Positions 24,221 through 32,158 of a DNA stretch of 35,198 bases are shown here, in pieces. The stretch covers positions 1-35,198 of the forward strand of contig CALQLO010000020.1 of the NCBI GenBank assembly GCA_943331445.1. Direction: 5' to 3'. Position numbers and translations under genes: made by a program. Each line of letters begins with the position of its first letter. Within the stretch, counting starts at the first letter, position 1. This DNA is from Akkermansia muciniphila (GTDB lineage: Bacteria > Verrucomicrobiota > Verrucomicrobiia > Opitutales > UBA953). The notes under the pieces were generated by a model. The model did not search any database. It had not been told where the DNA came from and saw only the letters and a program-made list of their open reading frames with translations.

Positions 24221-25075
24221 TCAGGAAAGGCTGAAGCCGAGAAGCTCGATGCCGAGTTCTTTGGCGCGGGCGACTACGGCAGGTTTATCGATGAGAATAA
24301 CACCATCGGTTTCGAGGGCTGCTTTTTTAACCCCGCCTTCGGCCATGCTTTCCAGTGTCTTCAATCCGAAGCAGGGGACATCGAAGCGCCAGTCTTGGGC
24401 GTGCTTGGAGGCTTTGGTGAGCAGCATTTCTTTGCCGCCCGTCTGGGCACATCGGCGCAGCATGTTGTCGGTCCCTTCAAAGGCTTCGACGGCGATGACC
24501 GTGCCTTTGGCGGTGACGACCGCTTGCCCGACATCGAGCCGGGCCATCTCGCGGGCCATGCGGGTGCCAAAGGCAAGCTCCTCAGCGGAGACGCCGGAAG
24601 TCCAACCAGTCATGCAACCTTTGGTGGCGAGGTGGTCATCGAGGAAGACGCGGGCATCGAGCATCCGCGTGCCGACTTTTTCGATCTCGGCCGAGATGCC
24701 GCCGAAGATTGTCTCGGCGTTGCGTTCTTTCAGTGAGGCCATCAGGGCAATTAACTTCAAGTCGGGGATCATGCCGGAAAACAGTTTCCGCGGAGTGACT
24801 TGCCCAGCCATCACGGCGCCGGAGGCGCCCAGGGCTTGGAGTGATTCGAGTAAGACCCCCAACTTGCCAACAGGGACGGCACGATGCTCCGAGGGGGCGA
24901 AGCTGGCGATCAGGGCTGGGTCGGTCTCTTCCTCGAAGGACACCAGACGGACTTGGGCACCGCGAGCACGCGCAGCCTCGGCGAGGAGTGCGGGGTAGCG
25001 GCCTTTGCCCGCGATGATGGCCACGGGTCGGGTGGGGTCGAAGCCCGGAGGGAGGAATCGCGACGGGGACGCCAT
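24221..25075 (-). CDS. lpxI: UDP-2,3-diacylglucosamine pyrophosphatase, LpxI type
   Basis: The 284-aa protein starts at 25075; the frame runs 116 codons further upstream, but that part lies antisense to nadD. LpxI hydrolyses UDP-2,3-diacyl-GlcN to lipid X in the lipid A pathway, replacing LpxH in some lineages. The N-terminal half (about 15-140) is an alpha/beta domain beginning VAIIAGKGRYP. The C-terminal half has the signature AVEAFEGTDNMLRRC (195-209) and a final VILIDKPAVVARAKELGI segment. It indicates an outer membrane with lipid A. The promoter is divergent from that of nadD. Confidence 0.9.
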   Translation of the reverse strand: MASPSRFLPPGFDPTRPVAIIAGKGRYPALLAEAARARGAQVRLVSFEEETDPALIASFAPSEHRAVPVGKLGVLLESLQALGASGAVMAGQVTPRKLFSGMIPDLKLIALMASLKERNAETIFGGISAEIEKVGTRMLDARVFLDDHLATKGCMTGWTSGVSAEELAFGTRMAREMARLDVGQAVVTAKGTVIAVEAFEGTDNMLRRCAQTGGKEMLLTKASKHAQDWRFDVPCFGLKTLESMAEGGVKKAALETDGVILIDKPAVVARAKELGIELLGFSLS

Positions 25076-25081
25076 CGGGGG

Positions 25082-25110
25082 ATAGTTTCGCTCAAAGGGC
25101 TCGGGCTCAA
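25082..25110 (-). promoter_or_regulatory. Predicted leaderless promoter of lpxI
   Basis: On the minus strand, TTGAGC (25110-25105), a 17-nt spacer and AACTAT (25087-25082) are followed by 6 nt to the ATG at 25075. It lies 12 nt from the nadD promoter, pointing the other way. Confidence 0.45.
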
Positions 25111-25122
25111 GCCTGCTTTGGG

Positions 25123-25151
25123 TTGCCACTCCCCTTGGCGCTGAGCGTAAT
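25123..25151 (+). promoter_or_regulatory. Predicted leaderless promoter of nadD
   Basis: TTGCCA (25123-25128), a 17-nt spacer, CGTAAT (25146-25151), then 6 nt to the ATG at 25158. Confidence 0.5.
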
Positions 25152-25157
25152 GACGGC

Positions 25158-25748
25158 ATGCCTGCCGCGCTCGGCATTCTAGGTGGTACCTTTGACCCTC
25201 CGCACCTCGGCCACGTCGCGGCCGCGACGGCGGCATGGAAGCAGCTTGGCTTAGACCAACTCCGGGTCATTCCCGCGGGGCAGGCTCCTTTGCGCAATGC
25301 GGCCCCCGTGGCCCCGGCGACGGAGCGAATGGCCATGTGCAGGCTGGCTTTTGCCGATTGTCCCTGGGCGGTTGTGGACGATCGGGAGATTCGGCGGGAG
25401 GGTGTGAGTTGGTCCATCGACACTGCCCGCGATTTGGCCCGGGAGTTTCCTTCGGCTTGGCGGGTGTGGGTCCTTGGGGCCGATCAGCTGGCCCGGCTCG
25501 ATCGATGGAAAGATATCGGCGAACTCTGCGGTTTAGTGGATTTTGCGGTTTTGTCGCGTGACGGTATCTCCACCGTGCCACCACCCGCCCTCGCGGGATG
25601 TATTCGACTGACGATCCTGACCGCTCCGCCGGTGAATGTTTCTTCGACGGCACTGAGGCAGGCTAAGTGTCGGGGTGATTCGGCCCGAAACGGCTTGCCC
25701 ATCAGCGTCGCCCGCCACATCGAAGAGCGAAACCTTTACCCATCCTGA
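25158..25748 (+). CDS. nadD: Nicotinate-nucleotide adenylyltransferase
   Basis: The 196-aa NadD adenylylates nicotinate mononucleotide in NAD synthesis. GGTFDPPHLGH (9-19) is the nucleotidyltransferase signature with the HxxH-type motif. WSIDTARDLA, VLGADQLARLDRW and VSSTALR (the ISSTxxR motif) follow in order, ending HIEERNLY. The length is normal. It is followed by rsfS after 2 nt, a common nadD-rsfS arrangement. Confidence 0.94.
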   Translation: MPAALGILGGTFDPPHLGHVAAATAAWKQLGLDQLRVIPAGQAPLRNAAPVAPATERMAMCRLAFADCPWAVVDDREIRREGVSWSIDTARDLAREFPSAWRVWVLGADQLARLDRWKDIGELCGLVDFAVLSRDGISTVPPPALAGCIRLTILTAPPVNVSSTALRQAKCRGDSARNGLPISVARHIEERNLYPS

Positions 25749-25750
25749 AC

Positions 25751-26296
25751 ATGTCCGCCCAAAAGAAGAAGCCCGTCGCCAAGTCCGCAGGCAAACCCCG
25801 TCCTGGCGCCAAGCCGTTCAAAGGTGCGAAGAAGTCGGGTAAGCCGGCGGCTCGTCCGGCCCGTCGCGTGGTGGTTAAATCCACGGCACTCAAGGCCAAG
25901 ACCCGTTCGGCCACCCCGACCGCTCGTCCGATGGTGGTCGTGCCCAAACTCCCGTTGCACCTCATTGCCGCCATTAAGGCGCTTGAAGACAAGAAGGCCG
26001 CCGATGTTCGCGTGCTGGAGCTAGGTCAGATCTCCTCGGTTGCCGACTTCCTGGTGATTGCGACCGGTACCTCTGAGCCGCACCTGCGTGCCCTCCGCAT
26101 TGAACTCGAACGTGCTCTGGATGATTGCGGCGTCAGTTCCCGCTCCGAATCGCAGAAGGACAGCGGCTGGACCGTGGTCGATGCCTTCGATATTCTTTTC
26201 CATCTATTCCGCGAAGATATCCGTAAGAGCTATGCGCTGGAGTCTCTGTGGAAGGATGGCCTGGATATCCCGGTTTCCGCCATCGTGAAGGCATAA
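25751..26296 (+). CDS. rsfS: Ribosomal silencing factor RsfS with basic N-terminal extension
   Basis: The 181-aa protein carries the RsfS/Iojap domain at residues about 66-181, with the family hallmarks VLELGQISSVADFLVIATGTSE (about 88-109), DSGWTVVDAFDILFHLF (137-153) and YALESLW. RsfS binds ribosomal protein L14 and blocks subunit joining in starvation. Residues 1-62 are an extra basic tail rich in Lys, Ala, Pro and Arg, resembling histone H1-like tails; this is likely disordered and may bind rRNA. It is translated right after nadD. Confidence 0.93.
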   Translation: MSAQKKKPVAKSAGKPRPGAKPFKGAKKSGKPAARPARRVVVKSTALKAKTRSATPTARPMVVVPKLPLHLIAAIKALEDKKAADVRVLELGQISSVADFLVIATGTSEPHLRALRIELERALDDCGVSSRSESQKDSGWTVVDAFDILFHLFREDIRKSYALESLWKDGLDIPVSAIVKA

Positions 26297-26322
26297 GCGG
26301 GTTGCCGTTAAAATCACCCCGG

Positions 26323-26399
26323 TGGTGGTAGTGGGCAGGATCGAACTGCCGACCTAGGGCTTATGAGTCCCTCGCTCTAACCAACTGAGCTACACTACC
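26323..26399 (-). tRNA. tRNA-Met (CAT anticodon)
   Basis: A full 77-nt cloverleaf is read on the minus strand. The acceptor stem pairs GGTAGTG with CACTACC, followed by A73 and an encoded CCA (26323-26325). The D-arm is GCTC/GAGC, the anticodon loop is CTCATAA (anticodon CAT at 26363-26365) and the T-arm is GGCAG/CTGCC. The anticodon stem has one A-G mismatch next to the loop. An elongator Met is more likely than the lysidine-modified Ile, judged from the acceptor stem. The initiator is unlikely because the first acceptor pair is a normal G-C. It lies downstream of the GTPase operon on the same strand. Confidence 0.95.
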
Positions 26400-26456
26400 G
26401 AAAACCGAGTTCGGTCAGTCCAGCCCAGCCCTTGGGCTTCGTCAAGCCGATTGAGG

Positions 26457-27068
26457 TCAGTTGTTGAGGTACCAAAGGCAACCAAGTCCCCAGAGAATCA
26501 GGCCAAAGCAGGTCAGGAGCGCCACGAGATTGAACTGTGCCTGGCGGATTTCGCCGAGGCCTTCCTGGTCGAGCAGGCGGCCGACTTTCCGCACGAAGTA
26601 AATCGGCAACAGGCAGCCTGCGGTCGTCGTGAAGGTGAAAATGACTACTCTGGCATTCGTGCCGGTGCGTGAAAAATTAATAAAGACGGCCGCAGGAATC
26701 GCGAAGACCAGTGGGAAGATGAAGGTGGAGCCGCACCAGAGGTAGCCTTCGCGGACAATTCGCTCGAGTGATGCGCCGGCCGCACTGCGGTAGGTGTCGG
26801 GATGGTTTTCGTGGGGGCCGTTGAAGTCTTCACCGGAGGCCGACGTGACGGCGGTGTCGCCTGGCTCGCCCGTGTCCGGGAGGACCGAAGGACGATTTTG
26901 TCCGGTCGTCCGCAGGTAGTCGCGCACGGTCATCCATCCGCTATCGGTCTCGATGCTATGGACGAGACTGATTTCACCGGCGCGCAGCATCTCGTTGATG
27001 CGTTGAAGGGGGAAGGGGCCGGTGACAGAACCTTTCCAGCGGAGCCTGAACGGGGTGGAGCGGGACAT
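26457..27068 (-). CDS. GYF_2-like domain membrane protein, fourth gene of the GTPase operon
   Basis: The 203-aa protein has an N-terminal GYF_2-like domain (about 6-52): FRLRWKGSVTGPFPLQRINE, an LRAGEIS turn, then a GWMTVRDYL end. A disordered linker (56-98) follows. Three transmembrane helices come at about 112-132, 140-160 and 179-200. It starts 3 nt after the stop of the 979-aa gene, so it belongs to the same operon. Its likely job is a membrane anchor or adaptor that binds a proline-rich or partner segment of another component; this is an inference. Confidence 0.78.
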   Translation of the reverse strand: MSRSTPFRLRWKGSVTGPFPLQRINEMLRAGEISLVHSIETDSGWMTVRDYLRTTGQNRPSVLPDTGEPGDTAVTSASGEDFNGPHENHPDTYRSAAGASLERIVREGYLWCGSTFIFPLVFAIPAAVFINFSRTGTNARVVIFTFTTTAGCLLPIYFVRKVGRLLDQEGLGEIRQAQFNLVALLTCFGLILWGLGCLWYLNN

Positions 27069-27071
27069 GGT

Positions 27072-30011
27072 TTACAGATCGCGACCTTGGAGGAGGGTTT
27101 CCCAGCCGCCATCCGGTGCGAGCAGGCCTTTGGGGATGCCAGCGGCCTCGGCGGCCTCGGCGACGGTGCCGGGGTAGCGAAGCAGCGGGGAGAAGGGGGC
27201 GGCATCCGCGACACGCGTGCTAGTGCCATCGGCGCCGACGCGGAAGAGCACCGCTGGCTTGCCGTCATTATCGATACCGTAGAGGGCGCTCGCTTTGAGT
27301 TGTTCGCGGAGGACGGCTTGCCCGTCGCGCCCGACCATGCCGGCAAACACTAGTTTGCGGTTGCGCAGGTTTCCGAAGACGGTGCGCCAGAAGCGCGCTT
27401 CATCGGCGTAAGGTGCGCCGCCTTGGCGAATGAGGAAGCCACGGAGCTCAATTTGTACATCCGCCCATTTCTCTTTGAAAAGGAAGTCGAGCGGCTTGAT
27501 CTCGTTTTGAGTGATGCGGCGGAGCTGTTCCGCATCACGCTGCGCTGAAGGCGAGAAGATGGTGCCCCAGATTTCGGGACGAACGGCCGCCAGTCGGTAG
27601 AGTTCCTGGAGCTGATAGGCGCGGAGTTCGGGGAAGGGTGAGTCACTGCGACGCACCCGATCCATCGTCCGGATGAGAGGTTCGAGCAGCTTGCCCGTTT
27701 TGGGGTCTTGGAAGCGGGCGACCTGACGGATGAGCTCGAGTTCCTTGATGGTGGATGGTTCCGCCGCCTCTTCGCCGCCGCGGTTGTTATTTGTGAATTC
27801 ACGACGAATCCAGGTGGAGTCGACGAGCGGGCCTTCGCGGGTGAGTTCCTTGGCTCGCTGGGTGATTTCAAAGCCTTCAGAGATAGGGACTCTTTTTTCC
27901 GTAATTTCTCCAGCGATGAGCGCGCTCCGCATAATCTGGATTCCTTTGGCGGAATAACTGCGGATGGTGTAGCGATGCAGGCTGCTGGTAATAGATTCAT
28001 CGGCCAGTTGACGGAGGCTTTTCTGTTCTCCCTCGGTGAGGGTCGCCGGCGTGAAGGTGCCTTGTGGGTCAGCGGTCGCCGCGGCGTCCCACATCGCACC
28101 AACTCGGGCTGCGAGCGCGGAACGGGGGAGGTTCTGCAAGGCCTCGGCCTTGCTGGAGACGAAAGCAGCACGCTTACTGATGTCGGACTTTTCTCCCGCG
28201 GTTTTCGTGGCGGCATCGTCCAGCGCGGCCAGATAGCCTTTCAGGTCGGCGGCTTGGTTCAGGGCGCGCAGTGCGCTGACGGTTTTTTGTTCTCCCTCGA
28301 GCCGGGCACTGGCCCGGTCGACTTCGGCGCCGGCTTCATCTAGCTCTTTGGAGCCAGTGTCCGCGAGGGTCTTGAGGACCAGTCTCAGTTGGTCCACGGT
28401 GGAGACGGCGGCGGCGATGTCGGTGATGTTGTCACCATCGCCCATGGCCTTGCGCAACCCCACGAGCAGGGTGGAGAGTTCGGTGCGGGCCTGATCCAGT
28501 TTAAGTTGGCAGGTGGCGATGAGGGCATCCGGCTCAGGGAAGACCGTCTTTAGGCGGGATTGGAGGTCGGAGCCCACCTTACTCATTTCATCGTTATAGG
28601 CGCGCACCCGGCGGTGCGTGTCAGCGAGGTTGGCTAAGGTCAGTGCCTTGGTGCGTTCAGCGAGTTGGCGGGCTTCGACCAGGAGGCGAAGTTCGACGGC
28701 TACCTGTGCCGTGATTCGTTTCCGGAGTTCCAGTGCCTGTTGGGTCCGGGTAGCGTCTTCAGCGGGGCTGCGTTCAAATTCGTCGAGGGCGCTCAGCGCA
28801 TTCTTATGGTCGTACAGCTCAATGAGCCGGACGGCTTCGGAGAAACGGTCGTGGGCGGTCTGTTCCTGGGAGGCTTTAAAATTCCAGAGTAGCACGCCGC
28901 CGACGGCGCAAAGAAGGGCGACCACCCATGAGGCGGTGAGAATCGTGTAGCGTCGGCTTAGGCGGCTCCGGGTTAGTTGGCGCAGGGCACGGGCTTCGCG
29001 GATCATGCCCTCAGGAAGGCGTTCGGCGTGTTCCGCGGCATGTTCGAGCCAGTTGCTGAGGCGGACGATGAGGATGGCCGGCGATTGGTTGGAGGTAGAT
29101 TCTTGGCGCAGGAGGGTCCATTCCTGCGTCAGGCTTTCCAGGGAGGCGCGGATGCCCGCTTCGGCTTCAGCCGCCGTGGCAAGTTCGCCCGCCCAGAGCT
29201 CCAGTTTATCAATCTGGGCAGAGACGGCCGTATCTAGGTTGAGTTGGTGGTCGCGTTCCAGTGAGCGCACGCGGCCGAGTGCGGCTGCGCAGGGCTCCCA
29301 GTGATTGCCTTCACGCGCTTCGGCGGCCTCGGTAACAAGACGAGCCACTTGCTCGGCCGCTTTGGCGCGCAACCAGACGGTGCGGCGTCGCAGCGCTTCA
29401 TCCCAATAGCGGTCGCCGGTGAGTTCACTGGCGCCGAAGCGCTCCATCCGATTCATGAGTTCGATGGCATCTTCGTCGCGGTGGGCAGCGAGTAGCGTGG
29501 TGACCTTGCCAAGAGATTCGCGAAGGAATTTGGCGGAAAGGCGGGAAAGTTCCGAGCGGGCGTTGGGGTCGTCGGGATTGATGCGGACGATCGAGCGGAG
29601 GACGGAGAGAGCCCGGTCCTCGTCGCGGGTGCGGATCGCATCGCGGTAATCGCGATAGAGTGGATGATTCTCGCCGATTTCTTTGCCGTACAGGCCTTCG
29701 ATCGAGAGGATTAGTTGGCCATCCAGCGGGAAGCCAGCTGGCAGGCCGCGTTCGCGACACAGGGCGTGCCAGCGTTCCGATTCGGCGAAGCTCAGCAGGG
29801 CGCAGAGGCTCAGGAGATCGGGTTCCGATTCGGCGATTTGGAAGGCGGCATGTTCATTACCACCGCGGACGAGGGTGGCGCACTGTTCGAGGCGTTCGCG
29901 GACGCGCACGCAGAGCGCGGCATACTCGCCGGCGAGCGAACGCGCTTCGAGGTCAGGCGTGCCCAGTTCGAGCTGCCCGCGGATGCGTGCGATGAGACGT
30001 TCGGCCAGCAT
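27072..30011 (-). CDS. 979-aa single-pass helical protein of unknown family, third gene of the GTPase operon
   Basis: The start at 30011 is chosen because it lies 1 nt after the stop of the preceding gene; the longer frame reads antisense to it. The N-terminal part (1-350) is soluble and alpha-helical, with TPR-like stretches (for example AAFQIAESEPDLLSLC, EDRALSVLRSIVRINPDDPN). One transmembrane helix lies at about 356-378 (LTASWVVALLCAVGGVLLW). A long helical, coiled-coil-prone region (about 385-700) follows, then a C-terminal globular part ending in a beta-rich stretch with GADGTSTRV. No catalytic motif is visible. It could be a structural or sensing partner of the GTPase; it resembles the large all-helical partners in GTPase-centred conflict systems only in general layout. 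Confidence 0.75.
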   Translation of the reverse strand: MLAERLIARIRGQLELGTPDLEARSLAGEYAALCVRVRERLEQCATLVRGGNEHAAFQIAESEPDLLSLCALLSFAESERWHALCRERGLPAGFPLDGQLILSIEGLYGKEIGENHPLYRDYRDAIRTRDEDRALSVLRSIVRINPDDPNARSELSRLSAKFLRESLGKVTTLLAAHRDEDAIELMNRMERFGASELTGDRYWDEALRRRTVWLRAKAAEQVARLVTEAAEAREGNHWEPCAAALGRVRSLERDHQLNLDTAVSAQIDKLELWAGELATAAEAEAGIRASLESLTQEWTLLRQESTSNQSPAILIVRLSNWLEHAAEHAERLPEGMIREARALRQLTRSRLSRRYTILTASWVVALLCAVGGVLLWNFKASQEQTAHDRFSEAVRLIELYDHKNALSALDEFERSPAEDATRTQQALELRKRITAQVAVELRLLVEARQLAERTKALTLANLADTHRRVRAYNDEMSKVGSDLQSRLKTVFPEPDALIATCQLKLDQARTELSTLLVGLRKAMGDGDNITDIAAAVSTVDQLRLVLKTLADTGSKELDEAGAEVDRASARLEGEQKTVSALRALNQAADLKGYLAALDDAATKTAGEKSDISKRAAFVSSKAEALQNLPRSALAARVGAMWDAAATADPQGTFTPATLTEGEQKSLRQLADESITSSLHRYTIRSYSAKGIQIMRSALIAGEITEKRVPISEGFEITQRAKELTREGPLVDSTWIRREFTNNNRGGEEAAEPSTIKELELIRQVARFQDPKTGKLLEPLIRTMDRVRRSDSPFPELRAYQLQELYRLAAVRPEIWGTIFSPSAQRDAEQLRRITQNEIKPLDFLFKEKWADVQIELRGFLIRQGGAPYADEARFWRTVFGNLRNRKLVFAGMVGRDGQAVLREQLKASALYGIDNDGKPAVLFRVGADGTSTRVADAAPFSPLLRYPGTVAEAAEAAGIPKGLLAPDGGWETLLQGRDL

Positions 30012-30012
30012 C

Positions 30013-32157
30013 TTAACGGAATTCAATGAGGCGGGGGCCTGCGGCGCCTTGGGTGTCGACGGCTTGGACTGTCCAGGGTGCGCCCGCCTGGAGGAGGTCA
30101 CCGTCGCGGAAAAGCTTACGCCGTGCGGCGATGAGGTCGTAGGGAGGGGTGCCGGGTCCTTGTTTATTTTCGAGACGGATGATGTCGGTCTCAATCACCG
30201 AGCGGGTCGCGCGGATGGAAGGAAGGTCGCGATCGGGAAACTCATGACCATCGGGGTACAGGCCCATTGAGCCATTGATCCAAGCGAAGGCATTGACGGC
30301 GCTTTCAGCCCATGCGGCTGGGCGGACCACGCTGGCATCGGGGTCGAGACGGAGGCCTGCTCGGCCAAGGTTGATCGGCTTGAGGCTCTTCATGTCTCCG
30401 ATCAAGGCGATGCAATGGCGGTCGCCGTTCATCAGAGCGATTTCGATGATGCGATTCGCGCCCGCCCGAGACCCTTCACCGTCTGGGAAGTTGAGCGTGA
30501 CCGTATTACTGCGCACGCCGATGCCAATGGCGATGGCGGGACTCCGTCCGGGTTCGGCGGAAGATTCAATCCAGCTACGTTCGTTGCCGCGGCGAATCTC
30601 GCCCGTGATGAATTTGGCGCGATCGTCGCGAAGGTGAAAAGTTGTCAACGGCAGGAGGCGAATCCGGATGGCGACCGATTCCTTGGTCGTGGCGCCGGAA
30701 GCTTCGATCAGCTTGCTGATTTGGTCGCAGGCATTGCGGGTAAGTTTGAAATCGGCGCCCGAGGGGGCTTTGGGGCCGCTATCGGAGGTCGTCCAATCGC
30801 CAGGGATGAGCAGGACCGGGCGTACGTCCATCGCGAGGAAGAGTTGGGCTCGTTCGATGAGTTCGGCTAATTGTTTCCAGTCCGCGTCTGGCGTCACCTT
30901 GAGTTCCGTGCCGACGCGGATGGCTTCCGTGGCCTCTTCGATTACATCCCGGCAGGATTTCGGGTCATTAAGGATGCCGGGTTTTTCAAGGCGCTGACGG
31001 AGTTGTTTGACGGTGGCAGCTGAGAAACTGCCGAGCAGTCGCGGCATGATTTGTTCGCGGTAGGTGCGGGCGAACGTCGGGGAAGTCGTGGAAGTCTGGA
31101 GCCAGAGTTTAGCGGCCCCGACATAGTCGCCGCTTTCCATCATGCTCTGGACATCACGGAGGGCTCCATTGGAGCGGATGATGTCCTCGGCCTTCGCCGT
31201 GGCTTCGGGCGTTGGCGCGCCCGGTGTCACCACCGCAGCCGGGACGACGCGGACCTCTTCCTTCACATTTCCGCGAGTGAGGTAGAAGACGGCACCGATC
31301 GTGGCGGCAGCTGCGAAGCCGACCAGAAGGTAGACGGGCAAGGAACTCGATTCCTTAGCCGATGACGGGACGTTATTCCGCGAGCGTTCGCTTGATGATG
31401 GCGTGAGTCCCTTTGGTGTAGCTACGCCGATGGCGGCTTGGCGGGCGAAGTCGCCGGTGGGTGCGGGCAGGCTGGTGGCGCTTGCGAAGTCAATGGTGGC
31501 GCGGCCGCCAGCTGGTCCGACGCACCAGAGAAAACCGTCGGTACCCGTGGTGGCAGCGTCGGTCGTGAACGTGGCTGCCCAAGCGACTTTACCGAGGAGG
31601 GCGGAAGATTCCGCCAGCAGTCTGAGCAAACGGGTTGTTTCGGGTGGGTTGAGTAAACTGACGGAAGCGGGACCAGCATTGCCGATTAACCAGGCGGCTT
31701 TTGCGCCCGTGCCAGTGGTTTCGCGCCAAGCGGTCGCGGGGATGAGGGGGCTCTGCGTTTCGAGTGTGAGGGGTTTATCTTCACCCTCGAGCCAGGTCGG
31801 AGCATCGGTCCACTCATGGCGCCAACCGTTCCATCGGCTGGCGATGGCGGCGGGGGGCGGGAGCAGGGCGGCTTCTTCAAGTGTGAAGACCAAGTGATGT
31901 GCGAGACGATTGTCGCGCTGGGTGTAATCGAGACCGCCGGCCACGAAGCGAGAGAGCACGTACCAGTTTTTACCCGAAGCCTCGAGTTCGCGAAACGTGA
32001 AGGTGGCGGTGGCGGCGGCTTCGTGGGGAGTGCCGATAGATTCAAGCTGTTGCACCAGTCGGTCCGGCAGGGCGCGGTGGCGGGCGACCGTGCAATAACC
32101 AGAGCGGCCCGCGGTCAGGCCTTGCGGGGCAGAGGTGAAAATCAGTTGCGAAGGCAT
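30013..32157 (-). CDS. GAP1-like (GTPase-associated) membrane protein, second gene of the operon
   Basis: The 714-aa protein starts at 32157, 1 nt after the GTPase stop. The N-terminal domain (about 3-240) begins QLIFTSAPQGLTAGRSGYCTVARH and contains DNRLAHHLVFTLEE, a pattern I associate with the GAP1-N domain of GTPase-associated protein 1. A transmembrane helix (about 274-294) separates it from a soluble C-terminal half (300-714) with no clear enzymatic motif. In known systems GAP1 proteins are encoded with TRAFAC-type GTPases, as here. The family call rests on recall of the pattern, not on a search. Confidence 0.75.
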   Translation of the reverse strand: MPSQLIFTSAPQGLTAGRSGYCTVARHRALPDRLVQQLESIGTPHEAAATATFTFRELEASGKNWYVLSRFVAGGLDYTQRDNRLAHHLVFTLEEAALLPPPAAIASRWNGWRHEWTDAPTWLEGEDKPLTLETQSPLIPATAWRETTGTGAKAAWLIGNAGPASVSLLNPPETTRLLRLLAESSALLGKVAWAATFTTDAATTGTDGFLWCVGPAGGRATIDFASATSLPAPTGDFARQAAIGVATPKGLTPSSSERSRNNVPSSAKESSSLPVYLLVGFAAAATIGAVFYLTRGNVKEEVRVVPAAVVTPGAPTPEATAKAEDIIRSNGALRDVQSMMESGDYVGAAKLWLQTSTTSPTFARTYREQIMPRLLGSFSAATVKQLRQRLEKPGILNDPKSCRDVIEEATEAIRVGTELKVTPDADWKQLAELIERAQLFLAMDVRPVLLIPGDWTTSDSGPKAPSGADFKLTRNACDQISKLIEASGATTKESVAIRIRLLPLTTFHLRDDRAKFITGEIRRGNERSWIESSAEPGRSPAIAIGIGVRSNTVTLNFPDGEGSRAGANRIIEIALMNGDRHCIALIGDMKSLKPINLGRAGLRLDPDASVVRPAAWAESAVNAFAWINGSMGLYPDGHEFPDRDLPSIRATRSVIETDIIRLENKQGPGTPPYDLIAARRKLFRDGDLLQAGAPWTVQAVDTQGAAGPRLIEFR

Positions 32158-32158
32158 T

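Noticed and set aside
25076-25423. N-terminal extension of lpxI by 116 codons
   Set aside because: It would run antisense through nadD; the conserved protein begins at 25075, and the promoter geometry supports that start.
30012-30194. N-terminal extension of the 979-aa protein
   Set aside because: It reads inside the end of the preceding gene; the start at 30011, 1 nt after that gene's stop, fits the operon spacing.
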